Source: Syngnathus acus (taxonomy: Eukaryota; Chordata; Actinopteri; Syngnathiformes; Syngnathidae). Taken from it: a DNA stretch of 64,000 nt. How positions within the stretch are numbered: position 1 is the stretch's first letter; each line of letters starts with the position of its first letter. Below the pieces are notes generated by a model. That model did no database searches, was not told the DNA's origin, and was given only the letters and a program-made list of their open reading frames with translations. The stretch is from positions 5,996,476-6,060,475 of the forward strand of contig NC_051089.1 of assembly GCF_901709675.1 (NCBI RefSeq), written 5' to 3'. The position numbers and the translations under genes are program-made. This document shows, piece after piece, positions 31,414 through 45,266 of this stretch.

Positions 31414-31599
31414 TTACTTCACTGGTTCTTCTATATCAAACAATTTGTTTTAGGTGAGCCACGCCTTCATCCATCAGCTGATAAAGACGCGTCACAATCA
31501 CATCAGTGACACTCTGATGAAGGCGGAAGAACCCGCCGAAACATGTCAGGTAAATGAACCTAAAACAAATTGTTTGATATAGAAGAACCAGTGAAGTAA
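31414..31599. mobile_element. 186-bp hairpin transposon with perfect 42-bp inverted ends
   Basis: Positions 31,414-31,455 (ttacttcactggttcttcta...) and 31,558-31,599 are perfect inverted repeats over 42 bases. The 102-bp centre contains CTGATGA, a 5-bp hairpin (GGCGG/CCGCC) and GAAAC in the order of a hammerhead-ribozyme core, followed by ATGTC. Perfect ends suggest a recent insertion. I see no clear target duplication, and no coding sequence. A 27-bp solo end of the same family lies at 24,364. Confidence 0.8.
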
Positions 31600-34500
31600 T
31601 AAGTGGTGTTTGTTCGGTTTTATCAGGAGCAACACGTGTAGTAATATTTAGACAGAAAAAATCGCCATATACAGTATTATGACTGTAATGTCATCACATT
31701 TGTGCTTTGATTATGTTCACCTATCGGTTTATCTTCATGCTCGTCATTTTTTTGTAGTCCTCATTGCCGTTCGTATGAAACCACAGCAGTTAAAATGGAT
31801 TTATTTTTCTATCAGTAAGTGTTTCCAAATGAACTCCAGAGTTTCTAAAGTACCCAAAAAAAGTCTAATAACTAAGTGTGTGGGAGGTGAGATGCTAACT
31901 GTTTTTGGGGTCGACCCTCCACAGGGAGATGTCGAATTGGCGCCTCGGGCTCCTTCCGGGTCCGACGTGGCATTGGCTGTCTTCATTACCGCCTACACTC
32001 CCTCAGCTGGATGAAAAGCGATTTAAGGAGATTTCATGTTATATAATATCTGGTGACAGCCCATCCTTGACAGCATCAGCCAGAGGGGAGAGGGGCATGT
32101 TGGTGTTATAAGGCAAGCGTGTTCTTCTTGTAAACAATGAGAAATAGCTGCTATTGGCAAACAACCAGCGCTCATGGTGACACTAATAGATTTAAACATG
32201 GATTGGAGTGATGATGAAATTTATTTCCCCTGGGAAATATATTTTGCCAAAGACACATTCCCAATGTGATGCGTTGGTTGGGTTGGGTGAGTTGGGTGAA
32301 TGAATGATCAGTTTCATCGAGTTAATTTCTTTACGCAAAGTGCAGCAGTTGCCACGCAATTGTAGTGTTGCTCCAATGAGATCATCATACTTGATTTGTT
32401 ATTTGGGCGGGCGATGCAAAACATAAGACTGCTTACACCATTCAGCATACTTGTTGAGACCCCAAAGTAGCCTCCTCCATTTTGTTTCAATACCTTTTAT
32501 AACATTAATAATCAACAATCAATTCCACATGTATGATCAATTCTTTAAGCAACCTATGCCACAATATGTCAACCATCCCAACCATTGAACTAAATCATCT
32601 TTTAGAAGTTTGTCACTCCTCCCAATAATATTTTACTTTTGTGGTGAATATCCTGTCGCTGAGTGATGTCTTAAAAATGACACAAAATCACGCTATTGAC
32701 ATCCCCTTTGCAAACCCGTATTATGTTTCGATTTAAATCAATGTTTGACCCGTGGCCCAGTTGCCTGACTTTGAGTGTGACTTTGGTTTTCTATCTTCAT
32801 GACGAACAGCCGGCCTGAGTGTAACCGCTCTTCCTCGGTAGCTCCGAGCTATAATCCCCCGTGAGATGTCTGATGATTCCTAACCTTTTGAGCTCCAACT
32901 GGTTTCCCTACCGTATCCAATGTAACTTGAGTCATTTTAAGTGCATGACTTCAGTTGGGGAATTGAGAATGTTGAGTCTAGAAATGTGCATTTTCAACAA
33001 CCTCTTTGCATATTAAATAAGGATGTTTAAATCCTTTAGGATATTTTTCATCTGGCATCATTAAACACGGAATCCAGCAGTAAACATTACAGTGAATCCT
33101 CTAAAGAAATCCAAGTCAAACCCATTTATCGGTTCATTATGTATGATCAGTGTACTGTGAGGTGGGGAATTAATATAGGTTACGCTATTAAAATAAATGT
33201 TTGAAAATGTTTTTTTAATTTTATTGCCTAGATTAGTTTGAAAAGAAAATGCTATTCATGGGATAACTTAAATTTCTTTCTTTCATTTTTTTATTTTTAA
33301 AAATAAACATGCATATATTCATCAACAATTCTTAAAAAATATTCAAAGTAGAATTAGCTACAAGCTAATAATCATCAGTATTGTCAATGTGTGAATAGAC
33401 ACTTGATGCTAACTTACTGCCAACTAATTTAAATTTAAATGTCATTAAATGTATTCCCAATGTACCGTTTACATTGGGAAATCGTCACCTTAAAACCTAC
33501 TGTGTCAACCTCGTAATCATTAGTTCCCATCCAAGTGTTCTTACTCACCTTATGGATGATCTTGCATACGTGTGCAGGAGTGATGAGAGAAGTGATGAGT
33601 CGCGTGTACCACTTGCTGACTGCACGCAGTCTGCAAAGGAAATGGGAACTGGCGTACAATATGCGCACGGCATCATCTTTACTGCCAGATCTACGGGAAT
33701 CTTCTAAATGTGCAATTTTAATACTTCACTTACTGCTGAAATGATGATGTGAAAGGAGCGAATAGAGCTTGTGTGTCAAATCATCCAAATGATTTACAAC
33801 AGAAGACAAACTGCAGCACTGTGCGGGCACTTTTCAAATGTCACATTACACCACAAAGGTAACTACAAAGGCCACGTTTTGGAGCGTAGACTTGGCCCGA
33901 GGCCGAATAACCCAAAATGCAAGTCTGTCTGATTTATAGTAGATGATTTATTTTAATCGTTTATTTTTTGCTTCAAAACACACTAATTAGATGCTCACGG
34001 CGATGAAATCCTAAAAGTGTTTAGGTTTCCAGTCATATGTAGGGCATTCGTGGGTGTAATGATTTAAAATTAACCGAGTTCTTGCTTGGATATGTGGAAA
34101 TAATCCCTGAAAATTCAAATCGCCAACCTCTAAATCTATAAGAGCATTATGTCATACCTTTTGGGCTCAAATCAAGAGTAAAGTGAGAAAATCCGCTGAA
34201 ACTTCACACTCATCGATGAAATGACAAACAACTAGCACGCGATAGTGCACGTAACATACAACACGCACACCAACTCAAGGACCTGCAAGATGTAATCTGA
34301 CAGCATTAATCCCGCCAGCACTGTACAAGTGGGAGAGTAATTCTCGCATCCAAACTCGGGATTAACTCCACATGGAACACACACATCGTGTACAGTACAC
34401 TCACTGCGGGCGTCCGCATGTGTGCAGGCTTACACTCACACACACGCGGGATTTGCTGTCGTTTGAAGCCTGATGATGAAAACACTGTGAAACCACACGC

Positions 34501-35185
34501 ACACACACACACAGAGGCAAAGTTGTCATCTGTACTCGTCCTCCATTTCCCGTCTCTGTCATCCGTCACCTCGCCCCAATGTTTTTCCATGTAGGATACA
34601 CGTAGACTATGCAATCCATAAAGTGGATGATGTACATTATGCGAGAGTGCAAGTTCCCCCGGAGGCCCCCTTTAGCATCAAGCTGCGGCAGCGCAGAATG
34701 TTGTTCACGTTCCTCGTAAATCGCGAGTGGAGAGTCGAGCAGCTTGCTCCTACATCCTAATCCTTTTCCACGCGCGTGTTTTCTTGCGAGCCCCAAACAA
34801 ATATGTCCTTGGAAGTGTAGTGCATTTGCATCTTTTTACATTTTGATTTTTGCACAAAGCCAATGTTGGCATGTTTATATTCCACGCGGTGTGTGGCCAG
34901 TCTAGTGACACCTGGTCATGCCTTTGAGTGCCAGGACTTTGCTTGTCTCCCTCCCCACACACACCACAAAGATAATACACTGTACCATTTATATACAGTA
35001 CAGTGCAAAAGTCACACTGGCTTTCGTTCTGTGATGACTTTAGCAGAACTTTATTATGCTATGCAAAAAAAATAAAACATTGACTTTTTGGTAACGATGC
35101 AACAATTCTTTACTTTCTGCTATTATCGACGTGATCTCATAACCGTGACCCAATGTTATTGCTTGTGTGGTTAAAAAAATAAAAT

Positions 35186-35223
<38 letters not shown>

Positions 35224-38200
35224 ATATAAAGATCCTTTTACCATCCCTTCTGGCAAAGAGAATGTCTTCACAGGGCCAAGTTAGTTTTGTTATTGATCTG
35301 CTGTGCGAGCGAGATTACTGATTGTTTGCTCCAGTAGTATCAGTGGCTCGATTTTGCTTTCGTATCGGTAATCCATGGCGCTGTCCGTGGTGCTGAAGTC
35401 AAATGCGTTATCCCTGCTTCCTGTCAGGCTTACCTTCGACCTGCACAATCCCCCGAGGACTACGTATATGCGCACTATAAATATCCACCGCTGTGCTATA
35501 CGGTAGCCTGTAAACAAGCATGCAATTGCACTGGAAGGTCAAGTCACGTGATATGTTTTGTAAAAGGACAGTTGTGCTGGCAAAACAAACAAATTGCTTC
35601 CTTGTATTATTTAGTGCCTGAAGGTACAAAGTCAGGTCATGTTGCTGTCATAGGAAACCAAAACCTCATATATGTTCCATTATTAGAGAAGTGATCATGT
35701 ATCACTTTTAAGTGTTACAGAAATTAGTAGGATTACTTTATTCAGGACATTGCTGATTTATCAAATTGTCTTTGACCTCTATGGACGACAGGGATTTTGT
35801 TACATCTAAATCCACGACAGAGCAAAGCACAACAGATGTAATCCACCCTCTAACATGTACTCCGCAGAGGTCATCTTCACTCGCCGAGCGCTTTGTCTGA
35901 AAAGCAAAGGAAGGACAGAATTGATATTCCTACCGCTGCATGGAATTTGCCAACTTTTAGAACTTCAAGGAAAGATTGTTGCAAAGTCTGCGCACATTTT
36001 GTTCTCAAGGACTTCAGTTGAAAGGGGATTCCATTTGGGAGACATACAAGACTGTATTTTAAGAATATGTTATTGTGCCACGTATTGTGGACTTTAAGAC
36101 ATTAAGCATATTCTATGGCCATCGATCTAGCTTTCTAGCTAACTAGCTATCTAGCTAGTATCTATCTAAGTCGCTAATATATTTGTCATTATTATATCAC
36201 CAGCTTCATCTGTAGTAGCGATATTAGTACATTTCGACCCTGTCATGTTGATAAATGGTGTGACCAAAATAATTTGAAATGGCTCTCGGTATTAAGACTG
36301 CAAAGAAGAGTTAAAAAAAAAAGATTGCCATGATCGCTGTCGTATTCTCAACCCTGCATTTATGCTCAATATTGATGTTCCAAAGTGTCGTTGCAAGAAG
36401 TTGAAATATCAATTTTAATGTACCATTTACGATAGCTGCAGATGGCAAATCATTGGTGTAGCGAGGGAAAAAAGTAATGGAAAAACTTCTCGGCAAGTAT
36501 ATTATATCAAAAACAGAATCTGCAGTTAATAATTTCGCTTAGGTTGCATTTTCAATTTTCAAATCAATCCTGTGGCTATTTGAGCTCACATTTTAATACA
36601 TATATTCACTTGATATTGAGTTTTATAGCACAGTCAGTTATTTGTCAACCTTAAGAAATGGATATATTTCAAATACACTTTTGTATTCTATCAACATTAT
36701 ATCCATGTTTCAACGCACTTATTCCTGTCCTTAATCACTCTTACATGACTATAAAAAAAGTAGAAGCTATATAACTGATACTTGTTTGCAGAATTAAAAT
36801 ACACACTGGTCTTGTAAGGTTCCTTCTTCTCCCGAAGAAAGTTTAAAGCCACTCTGAGGACTTTAACCAAGATTGCAGCTAGAGAAGTTTAATTGGCCTC
36901 ATCCGACACAGACAACAATCACGAGCAAAAATTAAATATCCATATTGAGCTTGAGCAAATGTACTAAAAGCATTTTAATTGAATCACAACCCTCTAAATG
37001 GAATTTATTGTCTCGTCACAACATCCTCGTGACCAATTTGCATGACTGCAGTCTGTTGATCTTATTCTGAATAGTTAATTATTGTGCTGACATAACTAAT
37101 TCATAGGACATAAACCATGTGCATGTTTATAGACTCTATCTTCGTCTACAATGCTGTTTTTTTGGATGTAATTATTTATTTAGCAGTAAATGAGGATTCG
37201 AGTCATAAAATCGTAGCATTACTGTGAAAGCGGCTTCCAAAAGTATTTCACTGTTTGCAAAATGAGAGGAAAATAAAAGAAAATGATTCCTTCAAGTTTT
37301 TAATGGAGGCCATTCTAAAAGTTCTCTAATTTGCAAACAAATGGTCGTTAGTTACTTCTCTTCACCTCAATCTGCTTCATGCCGCCCTCCAAGCGTATTT
37401 ATTGAAGAGGGCGTGGAGGCCACTTCCAGTTCAACTAAGTAGAGCGGCGCTTCGTGTCCAATTCCCAACAGCGATGGCATCCAAGGGCAATTTTGGCCCA
37501 GATAGTGAGTGGCCTCTTTCCAAGACCAAATAAATGTGTGATGTCACTTCCATCTTTTCATCCTTTGACAAATTTGACTGCTTTTATATCTGAACACAGT
37601 TTGCCCATTAACAAAGCATTTAGCAAGTGCATCCGAGTGTGAGTTCGATTTTCCTTTGAGGGATTATAATGAGTAAAAAAATGTTTTTTAATTAAATCTA
37701 TTTTGTGTGGGGGCGTATTAATTTGTGACAGGTGAAGCTTATTGAGTTCAAAATTCAAAGCATAGTAGGAGAGTTTTTTTTAATAATTAACCTCCGTGCA
37801 TTCGGTCATTAGCACGCTGCCCTTATTAAATTACTTTTATTGGGTTTATTTCAAGCAAAAAATAAAAAACAAACAAAAACGTGCTCTCCTTCAGAGGCCT
37901 TTTTAAATTTAAAGTGGGCCTTATTATTTAACTCCAGGTTGCATGATTTACAGACAGCCTTCACTGTCAATGATTCCTGCCTCATTTGCAAATATGCCGT
38001 CGAAAATAAAAAGTGTGCCAGACTTAGCGTGAGGTTAAGCATGAAAAGGAGAATCGTGTCTCTTGTAGGCAGCTGTCTCTTCTCTCTTCCCCAATACTTC
38101 CCTGCTCCATCTATTAAAGCTCCAGAGCACAAAACAAATTGAATCGCCATGCTCGTCTTCCTCTCACAGCCCGTGTTTGTTTCCACTTGATTGGTTTTGC

Positions 38201-41200
38201 AAATCCAAACTGCCCAACAAACACAGCAAAGTGATGCCTAAACACAATGTAACTTCAGCTTTATTGAAAATGTTACTTTGTTATTCCTCTTTCTTAACAC
38301 TTGAATTTTTTCAGTTTTTCTCAGACGTTTTACAACGTCTCAACAAATATTTAAGCCTCCATTTTGTCCACGCCAAGCACACGCCCTTTCCTCAATCGAC
38401 ATCTCACTCATGGTGGGCTTTCCTCTTGCCATCAAACATAGCAGCATGCTAATGAAGACAGAAACCCTGAAGTGCGGCTTTCCCAGTGTACCTCGGCAAC
38501 CACTGCCTCGCTCGCTCCCCCGCTTGTCAGCTACAATTATCAGCAGCGCCCGCTATTCGCTTCAGGAGCTTCTATTTTCTACCTCCACCCCAACCCGAGG
38601 AAGCGAACATGGCCGACGCTCACTTGTCATTCTAATGTAATCTGCCCAACTCTGATTATGGCAGAAGAAACGAGGGCTCCTGAATGTTCCATTATGAAAA
38701 TGTTGTTGGATGCACGCAGCTACTTCTCTTAGTTGTGTTTGGATGGCCAGAGGTGTAACATTAGCGGAGCCAAATGCCCCAGGAAATTGGAACTCGACTG
38801 AACTTAAGTCTGTCACGGAGGCTGTATTAGCGCCACACAACCCCTCCCTTCCCATAATGCTCTTCTAGCTAGAAAGCGATGTCTATAATAAACTGAAATT
38901 TTTATTTTTAATGTATTGCTCAGATCTGTAAAACCACCATTGAGCTCCTGTTTTTAACTTTAAGTGCTTAACAATCGTATTACTCTGGATTTACAATTCA
39001 GGTCCACGAGGAGTTTCTGAAACATCTTTAATCGAGGATTGAAATGGATGTCGCGTATGAGGCTAGTTTTTATGAGCTATTTTTCTCATTTCAAACATCA
39101 TACCCTAGTTCCAGATTATTGGACCGTGAGGTCATATCAGTGTGAGACCAGCAATAATGCAGAAATGATGTCATAGGCATCTTATTGGCGTCTGGGGATT
39201 GCTATGCTAGATCATGAAGTGGGAGCCAGTCCTCGATTCGTCGTTTTTGTTGTTGGTGGGATCACTTTACTCACAGTATTTTACCTTAAAATTTTTAGAT
39301 CACACTAGCTTCGTATAACATCTCTCTCGAGGGGAGGGGCTAGTCAGCAGTGGTGCATCTACCCGAGACAAGGCCACACCCTAAAACAGGCTAATTTCAG
39401 CTAGGCTATAAAGAAAGGGTGAGAAGTGTGCGATAATTCTTGATTCTTGATGAAAAATGTCACAGGCATTTTACGATAAAATAGGAATTGTTTTAGATAT
39501 GTTTTCAATTTGAATATTCGGCCTTGGTGGAGGCCCTCACGCCAGTGAAGTAAATAACTTCCTGTTGGACATTTTTTTGCTCCACCACGAGTCGAAGTGT
39601 AGAAATCTCATTTACAAGTCAGCAATTATCAGAGGTGCAAAATTGATATTTTTTTGCTCTAATCTGATAACGCGTCAGCCCGTGCCACAACATGCCGACC
39701 ACAGTAATGAGACCCCCGCCCCCAACACACACACATCCAGCCACCGAGTCAGTAAGGCAGCAGCCGGTGTGGAAGCTGACAAGTGATGAGACCTACAGAG
39801 AGATAAAAAGTACATGCGATGTGACCACAGTGACAAATGCGCTGCATCTCATCCGGATGACTCCAAAGTGAGCGTGGCCCAAGTGTCAAATCGACACTGA
39901 TGTTAGATACACAGAGGAGGAGAAGGAGCTTTAGTAGACTTTGATTCATGGCCATGTTTACTGCTTTAGAGTGGTGTCACCTTTCATCACAACACACAAT
40001 CCGTTAGGTACGCTTGCGGGTGATACCACTTCTTCCTCTTCTTCATCAAAGCTGTTTAGCTTCTTCCACACAGATTCAGGACAAACCCTTTTTCCCCACT
40101 CAATATAAAAGAACATTTAAACTGAGTTGATGCTTTTAAACGAGATGGACTCAAAAGCCACTGGAAGCCATATGAAGTTGAATGATTTTATTTACATTAT
40201 TAACAGTGAAGAAATATTTTTTCCATTTTCCATTTTGCCACTTCCTCTTTAAAATTAGAATTTTTTAAAAATTTTTATTAAAAAAATAATAATTTTTTTA
40301 TGTTTTATTTAGCTAATAGATTGGTTACTTTAATTATTCTTAGTAAGAGAATTTTTTAGGTTGAAATGTTTAATGGTCTAGTTCGGCTCTTTAGCTATTG
40401 TACCATTCTGGCGGTGGCCCAAACAAAAGTGCAGGAACAGTTTGACCTAAAATGTGTTTTCTAAAAGCCTAACAAAAAGTCTACTTTGGCAAAATCTGAG
40501 AAAGTCTTGATGCTTCCCCCTCGTTGCACTTGAACATTAGTCATTACTTCTGGTCAGTACACTGTAAAGCTGAGCAGTTTGAAGCCCGATGGTGCTTTGT
40601 GGGTGCCGAGGCCATTTGGGCTACACCGAGCTCATCCCTTCAGTTCTGGCATAAGCTCCCTCTGACCACTTTGAATTGGAGATAAAATTACACATTTATG
40701 CTGTGTGTTGCGCTTCAGACTAATTTTGCTCGATGGTTTTACATCGTATGACAGGTTGATGCAATTGGATACACTTTACATGAGTGCTCAGCTGGATACC
40801 TGTCATCGTATACGAAGGCATTTATTAAATATCTCCCCTGGCCGGTGGTTGAACCTTAAATGTTAAATTCATGACTTTTCCTTACGACTTGATCCGAATA
40901 CTCAGGTATTGCAAACCTATCCTCATGAATGAATTTAATCAGCTAACCTGGGTTACAAGTTTGGATGAGTTTCTTTTATGTATATGGTTGTTTGAAATCT
41001 GAAATCAGATGCCGAGTTTGTGTGTGGGCCATCAAGACTTTTTAAAATTTTTGAAATTGCCCTTGAACTACCCACTGTGAAACATGGTAGAGGCTGCTTT
41101 ACTACATTAGGTACAGCTTGGGTATCTTGAGTCTTGTAGAATCGAGCAGAGTTTTAACATTGAACCTTTTAAGTGCTTTACAACCTCTAATAGCTGATCC

Positions 41201-44200
41201 AGATGCACCTTTGACTTGCCCCTCCTTTCTCCATTAGTTAACCTTCAGGGTGTTTTCATACAGTTTACTGACCGTTGCTTTAATTAATGTATCTCGCGGC
41301 TGCATACCATACATATGAACGCTGAATTAATGCAGACATGACCTTACTTTAAATGCGGTCATCTTCCCTGTTCATATTAGTGACACTCACATGGGGCAAC
41401 AAGTAACCCCTGTAAATGATCATAATAGTCTTAATGCTGGTGAGGCAGCTTTATTTTATTTATTTAAGATGTGTGTCCCAGTGCAGCAAGGATGTGTCCT
41501 TGGATTTGATCGAGACTCAGTGAAACAAATTATGAGCTCTGTGGACATGTGTGGTGGATGTTAAACAAAGTTTCATTCATAATGTGAACTTCAAAGCCTC
41601 TGAATTATATTGGATTATTTTTTTTTATATTGTCTCACTGGGCGGCGGCTAAGTTTTTTGGGGGCTTTGGAGCAGTTGCCAAGTGCACATATGTATGTAT
41701 CCACCTGGTTGAGTCTAGTGCGTGACTAGCACCCCCCTGTTCAAATAGAATAAAAGGAGCCGCTTTGATATGGCCATGATTGATGTCATTTGTGACGACT
41801 CTCACTACAGCGCAGCCCTCCCTCTTGCAGACTTGCTACCATGTGTTCATTTGTGAAATTACCAACATTGGGCCTAACCTGCCTTCGCACCCTGCGTCAT
41901 ATTTATGCCGGTCACGAAAATCCCAGGGAGCTCTCAAATTCGTCTGTCTGTTGGCAAGCTGACTCTCGTCCTTTTGCCAGGAAAATCTGGAAATATAACA
42001 GTTCACTTTGACCCATCAGCAAACACTAATATTTCCCGATCCACCACCGCCACTTCCCCCTGTAATCAAGTATGTGCCGCTTATCAGAAGCTCATGCGAA
42101 TCAGAACTGAGTTCTGCTTATCTTTTGGTTTTGAAATGATAACATGGGCAACACACATGGGTCTTTCTATATTATCAAGAAAAGGTCATTTTTTATTATA
42201 TATCCTCTTTAAATAAAAAATGGCAATCTAAACCAGATAGTGTCATTCCATTGCATTTTTATTTCAATTTTTATTTTTTATTTTTAAAATGTCGTATCTT
42301 CGACCGGGGTCTTAAAGTCATGCAGATGCTCGGGTTGGATAAGAATTGAAATTCTCTCAAATTGTCAGCGGCATTACTCTGACTTCCTGGTGGAGAGAAG
42401 CAATCAAGAATGGTACCGCCAATTATGTTTACGCGTCTACGCTGAACTCCATTAATACTTCATCTAAATGCATTTTTTATTTTGCTCCCTACCAAATTAA
42501 TGACAATGCATGTGCGTGTGTTTCCTATTACAGCATTATTAGATTAAATAAGATTGGATGAATGCTAATTAGCTCAGTGACCTTGCTACCCATTGGGAAG
42601 GAACTCTGCTGTGTGTGTGTGCGTGTTGTGGGAGTTGAACAACCACATCACCCTTGTCAGATTTTTTTTTTTTATACTCTATTCATTTTCCATATTGAAT
42701 TACATACAAAACGGAGACGATATTATATATTTTCATTTCATCTGAATTGGACCCAGTGGTGCCCTCACCAGCAGATGTTGAGCTCCTTGTCAAAGAAGAG
42801 CAATGCCGCACTATTTGGAATTCGCAATACCCCAAAGGAACGTCTTGCCTGTCACGAGCATGTGCGTCTTGCTTCCCTGGAATGCAGCAACACATAAAAT
42901 CTCACATGTGCGAGTGCGGCAGTGAGGGGTAAGAAGAATGTGGCAGGAATCCTCTTGGATTTGTGACATTTCTTCTACAGAGTCGTATAATGAATTAGAG
43001 TAATCAATCAAGGGTCATTCCATCGTCTTTGAAACGTAATTAGCCATCAGCTCACAACTGATTAAGTTCGTTAGTACTAATTATTGCTTTGTGTCCGGAA
43101 ACTGGTGTACGACTCCTCTGAGTGGTTAAATTGCAACTATATTTATGCCAAACGGTACTACAAGAATTCCGCCAAAAAATAATAAAGTAAAAATGTTTTT
43201 GCGGTCTCTATAAGAATTTTCAAACCAGGTTAAAGGCAAATCTCAATTTTTTATTTCAGATACAAACCACCAAAACCCCGTCACTGGCCAAATACTTTTG
43301 AACCTGACGGGAGCCTCCATACATAGCAACTAATGTACATACTGTGTGATCAATATTCTGATTTGCCGAACCCCGCCTCCGCGGCAGGCTGAGCATCCGA
43401 CCAATCAGGATAAGTCGAGGTCGCCCATGTGCTCTCGCGCCAGCCTCACGCCGAAGACTGTAATTTATGACACCACCGGGGCAGGCCTGCTCTGACACAG
43501 TGACCAGCATTAAAGAGCAGTGTGTGGACACTTGTGTATATACTGTATATAGTCTTTACTAGCCTACACACAGACACACACAATAAACAGCCTGGGGCCA
43601 CTCATCCGTTCCAATTGCAACAACTCGTGACAAGGCTGACATTAACCTTTCCCTGTTGCTTGAAGGCTAAAAAAGTAAATACCCTGTTGCAGCCCATTCC
43701 GCTTGTGTGTGCAACAAAAAACTCAAACCAATGCAGGGCTTGCATTTATTAGTAGGGATAAGAATTCTTGTTTTTGAATTTTGAGATTACAGAAGAAAGG
43801 TAAATAATTTTTTTTCTTATGTTTGTTTTCTCAACTGTTTGGAGTTTTTTTTCACGCGCTTATGAAGAGAAAGGCATTTATTTGGATTCAAAACAAAACA
43901 AATCTGCAGTACTATTATGCCATAATATTTTACCTTTTGGTATCAGGGGTGGATAAAAGAGGCCAGGTGCTTCTATACTAAACTCATCCAAGCATGCTTT
44001 TTATGTACCTCGTTTTCTAAACAAAAAATGGCCTCAAACTTCTCCAACTTGTCCCACAAAGTTGCCACAAAATGTCTTCGGAATTACGTATTAGTTAGAA
44101 AAGCATAGTCGTGGTCAACCGCAATGGATCTCATAATCTGAATTTTCACTTGCGATCAAAGCCAAACTTGGCTACAACCAAATTTGAAGTAGCTGTCAAT

Positions 44201-45034
44201 AGTCTCAGTAAATTACGGTCATCATCCCTACTGAATTAAAATGTCAAGTCGTGTTATCAAAATGGCACCTATGCACTACGTATCAACCTCTCAAAATCCA
44301 ATACGTCCCCCGCATGACTTTAAGCTTGTCCACAATGTTTAACTCAAACGTGCAATTTACCAATATTGTCATTCTTTTCACTTCTCAGCCTTCCTTCAAT
44401 CCATTCCACTTTTCGTCAATACTCCCTTCCCCAAATTAGCTCCCGGATTCAATTTGCTCACGCGCTCCCCCGTCTGTTTGACATCAACAAACAGCTGACG
44501 ACCAGTTTTTGTGAATCCCTGCAGTACAAAGAAAAAGAAATGTGTCGACTCAGCAGGTAGCTACATTCCCCGCCAATACTGTCATTTATTTATTCGGAGT
44601 AACATCACCTTGCTCCAAAAGACTGCCCTAGTGTCAGCCTTTGTGTGCTGAAAAAGGAGAGGATGTTCCCAGCCATTGAGGGAATGTGTGGGGAAACGCC
44701 CCAAGTGATGGCAACAGGGTAGAGTAGACAGGATAACAGTAACCTCTGGTGGTCAAAAGCGACACACGCAGTCTTCTGGTTTCAGGAATTTAGTAGTCAT
44801 ATACATATTACATCAAGATCTGTGGTGTCAAATATGAGGCACACTGGTCTGGTAAGGCTTCAATTTGGACCACATTTAGTAGTTAAACTCAATATACAAT
44901 TAGGAGCGCCCCCTCATTTGAATAACCGTCATTTTCTTTTGCATTGCAGGAAAACCTGCCCGAATATAAAATACATACATATAGGTGAAACTAAAAACAA
45001 GTACAAAAATATATAATTGAACGAAGTAGAAAAA

Positions 45035-45035
<1 letters not shown>
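31600..45035. other. Long gene-free stretch, microsatellites only
   Basis: About 13.4 kb without a supported gene. Small items: (AT)n at 35,189-35,216, CA-rich bits near 34,430-34,515, a CTAG-rich stretch with ctagcta units at about 36,125-36,165 and an A/T-rich block at 40,255-40,320. Short frames have no recognisable motifs. It could be an intron of unc13c or intergenic DNA. Confidence 0.45.
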
Positions 45036-45084
<49 letters not shown>

Positions 45085-45266
45085 GCCTGTATATATACAC
45101 CTGTATATATATGTATATATACACCTGTATATATATATATATGTATATAAATACACATGTGTATATATACACCTGTATATATACAGGTGTATATATATAT
45201 ATATATACATATGTATATATATGTATACGTGTATATATGTATATGTATGTGTATATACGTATATAT
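45036..45266. repeat. (TA)n-rich microsatellite with CACCTG palindromes
   Basis: A TA array interrupted by repeated cacctgtatata and tgtatata units. The stretch at about 45,162-45,196 is a perfect palindrome around cacctgtatatatacaggtg and could form a cruciform. Its right end, gtatatat, is the target site duplicated by the neighbouring hAT element. The YIYIYI frames are by-products. Confidence 0.95.

Noticed and set aside
42562-42932. Cys-containing plus-strand frame (CLSRACASCFPGMQQHIKSH) suggesting a small zinc finger.
   Set aside because: Cys/His spacing does not fit a known finger, it overlaps other open frames on both strands, and it has no conserved context.
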